Origin: an uncultured Lachnospiraceae bacterium
GTDB taxonomy: Bacteria; Bacillota; Clostridia; Lachnospirales; Lachnospiraceae
DNA: 64,000 nt
Assembly (NCBI GenBank): GCA_947631505.1
Contig: CANRLR010000009.1
Location: 31,241-95,240, forward strand
Direction of reading: 5' to 3'
This document shows positions 62,399 to 64,000 of the stretch, one piece after another. Positions within the stretch are counted from its first letter, which is position 1; each line of letters opens with the position of its first letter. The notes beneath the pieces are model-generated. The model was given only the letters and a program-made list of their open reading frames with translations. It ran no database searches and was not told where the DNA came from. The position numbers were made by a program, and so were the translations under genes.

Positions 62399-62495
62399 AT
62401 AGCACCTCCTAATATAATTACTCGCCAACTATGGTGTCTGTCAAAATGAATAAACTTGGACAGAACTATAACCTCGTTGTGCGGCACACTAAAAG

Positions 62496-62525
62496 AGTAT
62501 AACATGGGTATTCTTGGTTTGTCAA
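62496..62525 (-). promoter_or_regulatory. rplU operon promoter
   Basis: Minus strand TTGACA, 18-bp spacer, TATACT; near consensus as expected for a ribosomal operon. Confidence 0.85.
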
Positions 62526-62583
62526 GAACTTAATTTCATAATGGAGGCAAAATGAATTTGCAAAATATTATCATAATTGTATT

Positions 62584-63102
62584 CTATAATTCCTTGTCTG
62601 CATAATTCATATTCATATCTTCATTCTCATCATAAAATCCTACATATTCCAACCTTTCTGTATCATAAGGTGGCATATCATCAAAACTGCCTACATACAA
62701 TATTTTACCATCAGATATCGTAATTTCTAAACCATGCTCTATCTCCCAATCACAATTACATTCTACATGAAATTCTACACGATCCTCTCTGCATTCTTCA
62801 TCAACAATTATCACATTAGGATAAACAAATTCCAAAATATCTTCTTCTCTAACATCAATCGGCATATCCTCAAGGCATTCCTCACCGACTTCTTCTACCA
62901 TTTCTTTAAAATAACGATATGCATATTTTGAAAATCTTTTCTTAAAATCCTCACTCATATTCTGAATAAACATCACACATTTCTCTGCATATTCTCTCCT
63001 ATCTTCTGAAGGAAAGGCAACATTCACGTCACAATCCCAATTATCTAAAAAAGCAGTTCCTTCATATCCGACATCTTCTTTATGTATATCATTAATAATC
63101 AT
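62584..63102 (-). CDS. Small acidic protein of unknown function, immunity-protein-like
   Basis: A 172-aa soluble, strongly acidic protein without signal peptide. CDWEIEHGLEITISDGKILYVGSFDD resembles DUF6985-type proteins, some of which occur in polymorphic-toxin loci as likely immunity proteins; this is from memory of pattern and is tentative. It follows, on the same strand, a gene for a Big_2-domain surface protein. Ribosome site aaaggag, 8 bp upstream. The region is more AT-rich than the ribosomal genes beside it. Confidence 0.6.
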   Translation of the reverse strand: MIINDIHKEDVGYEGTAFLDNWDCDVNVAFPSEDRREYAEKCVMFIQNMSEDFKKRFSKYAYRYFKEMVEEVGEECLEDMPIDVREEDILEFVYPNVIIVDEECREDRVEFHVECNCDWEIEHGLEITISDGKILYVGSFDDMPPYDTERLEYVGFYDENEDMNMNYADKEL

Positions 63103-63365
63103 AATAATTTCTCCTTTCGTATAGTCAACAAATCGAATTTTTCTATGGCACTAATTGTATCATAAATTCCATCTTTTTTCAATATCAATCAACTTAATGT
63201 GGGAATAGAATGTACTGTAATGATAAGTCCATTTATCCGCCGTTAGAAAAAGATTTTCAAGTTCTTCTAATCCATCTATATTATAAAATTGATATTATTT
63301 TTTTCATCTTATATAATCCTTTTTATATTGCTTTTACCCAAATTCATGATTTGTAACGGATTTAT

Positions 63366-64000
63366 TTATGTTAATGGTCCAGTGTAAAAATATGTCCATC
63401 GGTCTGCTGTCCTAAAATCATCTACATTATCCTCAAAATCTTCTATGTTTTCAAATACATAATTTAAATCAACATATCGTGATCCAATCCCATGTAATCG
63501 AAAACAAACTACTTCATTAATAACAAAAATCTCCATATCGCCCGAAAAAGATTGCAACACTCGTAAAATTATATCTTCTATCTTCTTGTATTCAATTTTG
63601 CTACCACTTGTAACTTTTCCTTCAACTTTTGTCCGCTCGTCATTTAGTGTAAACATCATCTGCTGATTTTCATTCGGATGATTAGCCTTATTCTCTTCAA
63701 AATAGGCAGCTATCTGTTCGACCTCTGTCTGATAGTTATGAATAAGGTTCTGCATATCATCTACCATTGCCTGTACATTTTCAAATTTGACATTCGTGGC
63801 ATAGTCCTCCGCATATACTTTAATCCAAGTTACATTTCCGTTGTGTGCCCTTGCGTAAATTTTGCAACTGCCCTCTTTCCCCTGAGTCGTTATTGTACCA
63901 TTTTTATCGACTTTCGCAATCCCTTCATCACTGGAAGACCAGCGTATTGTGCTGTCATAAAGCTCTGCTCTGCTGTTTTTCGCATAGCTGGTTACTCCTA
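63366..64000 (-). CDS. C-terminal part of a Big_2 (Ig-like) surface protein, truncated by window
   Basis: The frame is open to the right window edge, so the protein extends beyond it. The first visible 65 residues are a bacterial Ig-like (Big_2) repeat: STIRWSSSDEGIAKVDKNGT, TTQGKEGSCKIYA. A unique C-terminal region of about 145 residues follows, starting with a helical stretch (VQAMVDDMQNLIHNYQTEVEQ) and ending in strands. Big_2 repeats occur in secreted and wall-bound proteins. The unique C terminus could be a functional or toxin-like domain; nothing in it is recognised. Confidence 0.75.
   Translation of the reverse strand, partial: GVTSYAKNSRAELYDSTIRWSSSDEGIAKVDKNGTITTQGKEGSCKIYARAHNGNVTWIKVYAEDYATNVKFENVQAMVDDMQNLIHNYQTEVEQIAAYFEENKANHPNENQQMMFTLNDERTKVEGKVTSGSKIEYKKIEDIILRVLQSFSGDMEIFVINEVVCFRLHGIGSRYVDLNYVFENIEDFEDNVDDFRTADRWTYFYTGPLT

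Overview
The window is one contiguous stretch of a low-GC Gram-positive chromosome. Gene content points to an anaerobic gut-type Clostridia, most likely Lachnospiraceae: a DUF5688 protein, a very large PBP2 (967 aa), an L27 precursor with its Prp protease, RemA, RqcH, a NADP-type glutamate dehydrogenase, and MreBCD + RodA + MinCDE together (a rod-shaped cell). Almost all of it is core chromosome. I see no phage, plasmid, insertion sequence or CRISPR array. The family assignment is inference from protein families, not from 16S.

Left part, mostly + strand (1-28557): two tandem half-transporter ABC genes (the first cut by the window edge); rplS; a signal peptidase I-like gene that has lost both catalytic residues; rbgA; an intact signal peptidase I; a CYTH-domain protein; gdhA; DUF5688; tRNA-Arg(CCG); hslO; a small membrane-anchored unknown; an RluF-type pseudouridine synthase; ligA. 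Then a minus-strand SpoVB/MurJ-like flippase, an 856-aa membrane protein with a huge acidic tail, a cysteine desulfurase, minus-strand hisJ-like and rqcH genes, and the yicC-remA-gmk-lepB-rpoZ group. Two overlapping genes for MutS-type ATPases without recognisable mismatch-binding domains follow, then a LysM protein behind two LexA boxes.

Middle (28558-29751): a 1.2-kb non-coding stretch with two 95%-identical 259-bp direct copies of a long-hairpin element and a third hairpin of different sequence with the same 3' tail. This is the least explained part of the window. It precedes a secreted amidase gene.

Right part, almost all minus strand (31996-64000), in transcription order: a Big_2-domain surface protein (cut by the edge) and a small acidic protein; rplU-prp-rpmA-obgE-yhbY-nadD/yqeK-rsfS; lexA on the + strand; an SH3-domain protein, mutS, mutL, miaA, ynbB; radC, mreB, mreC, mreD, PBP2, minC, minD, minE, rodA, mgsA; a HlyD-like protein, yggS, sepF, ylmH, divIVA, lspA, rluD; a BlaI-type repressor; and a Xer-type recombinase. 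Together these cover ribosome assembly, rod elongation and septum placement, mismatch repair and the SOS response. The two LexA-controlled promoters (lexA and the LysM gene) link DNA damage to a probable division inhibitor.

Starts were moved downstream of the longest open frame wherever a good Shine-Dalgarno sequence or family length supported it. Promoters and terminators are read by eye and are predictions.
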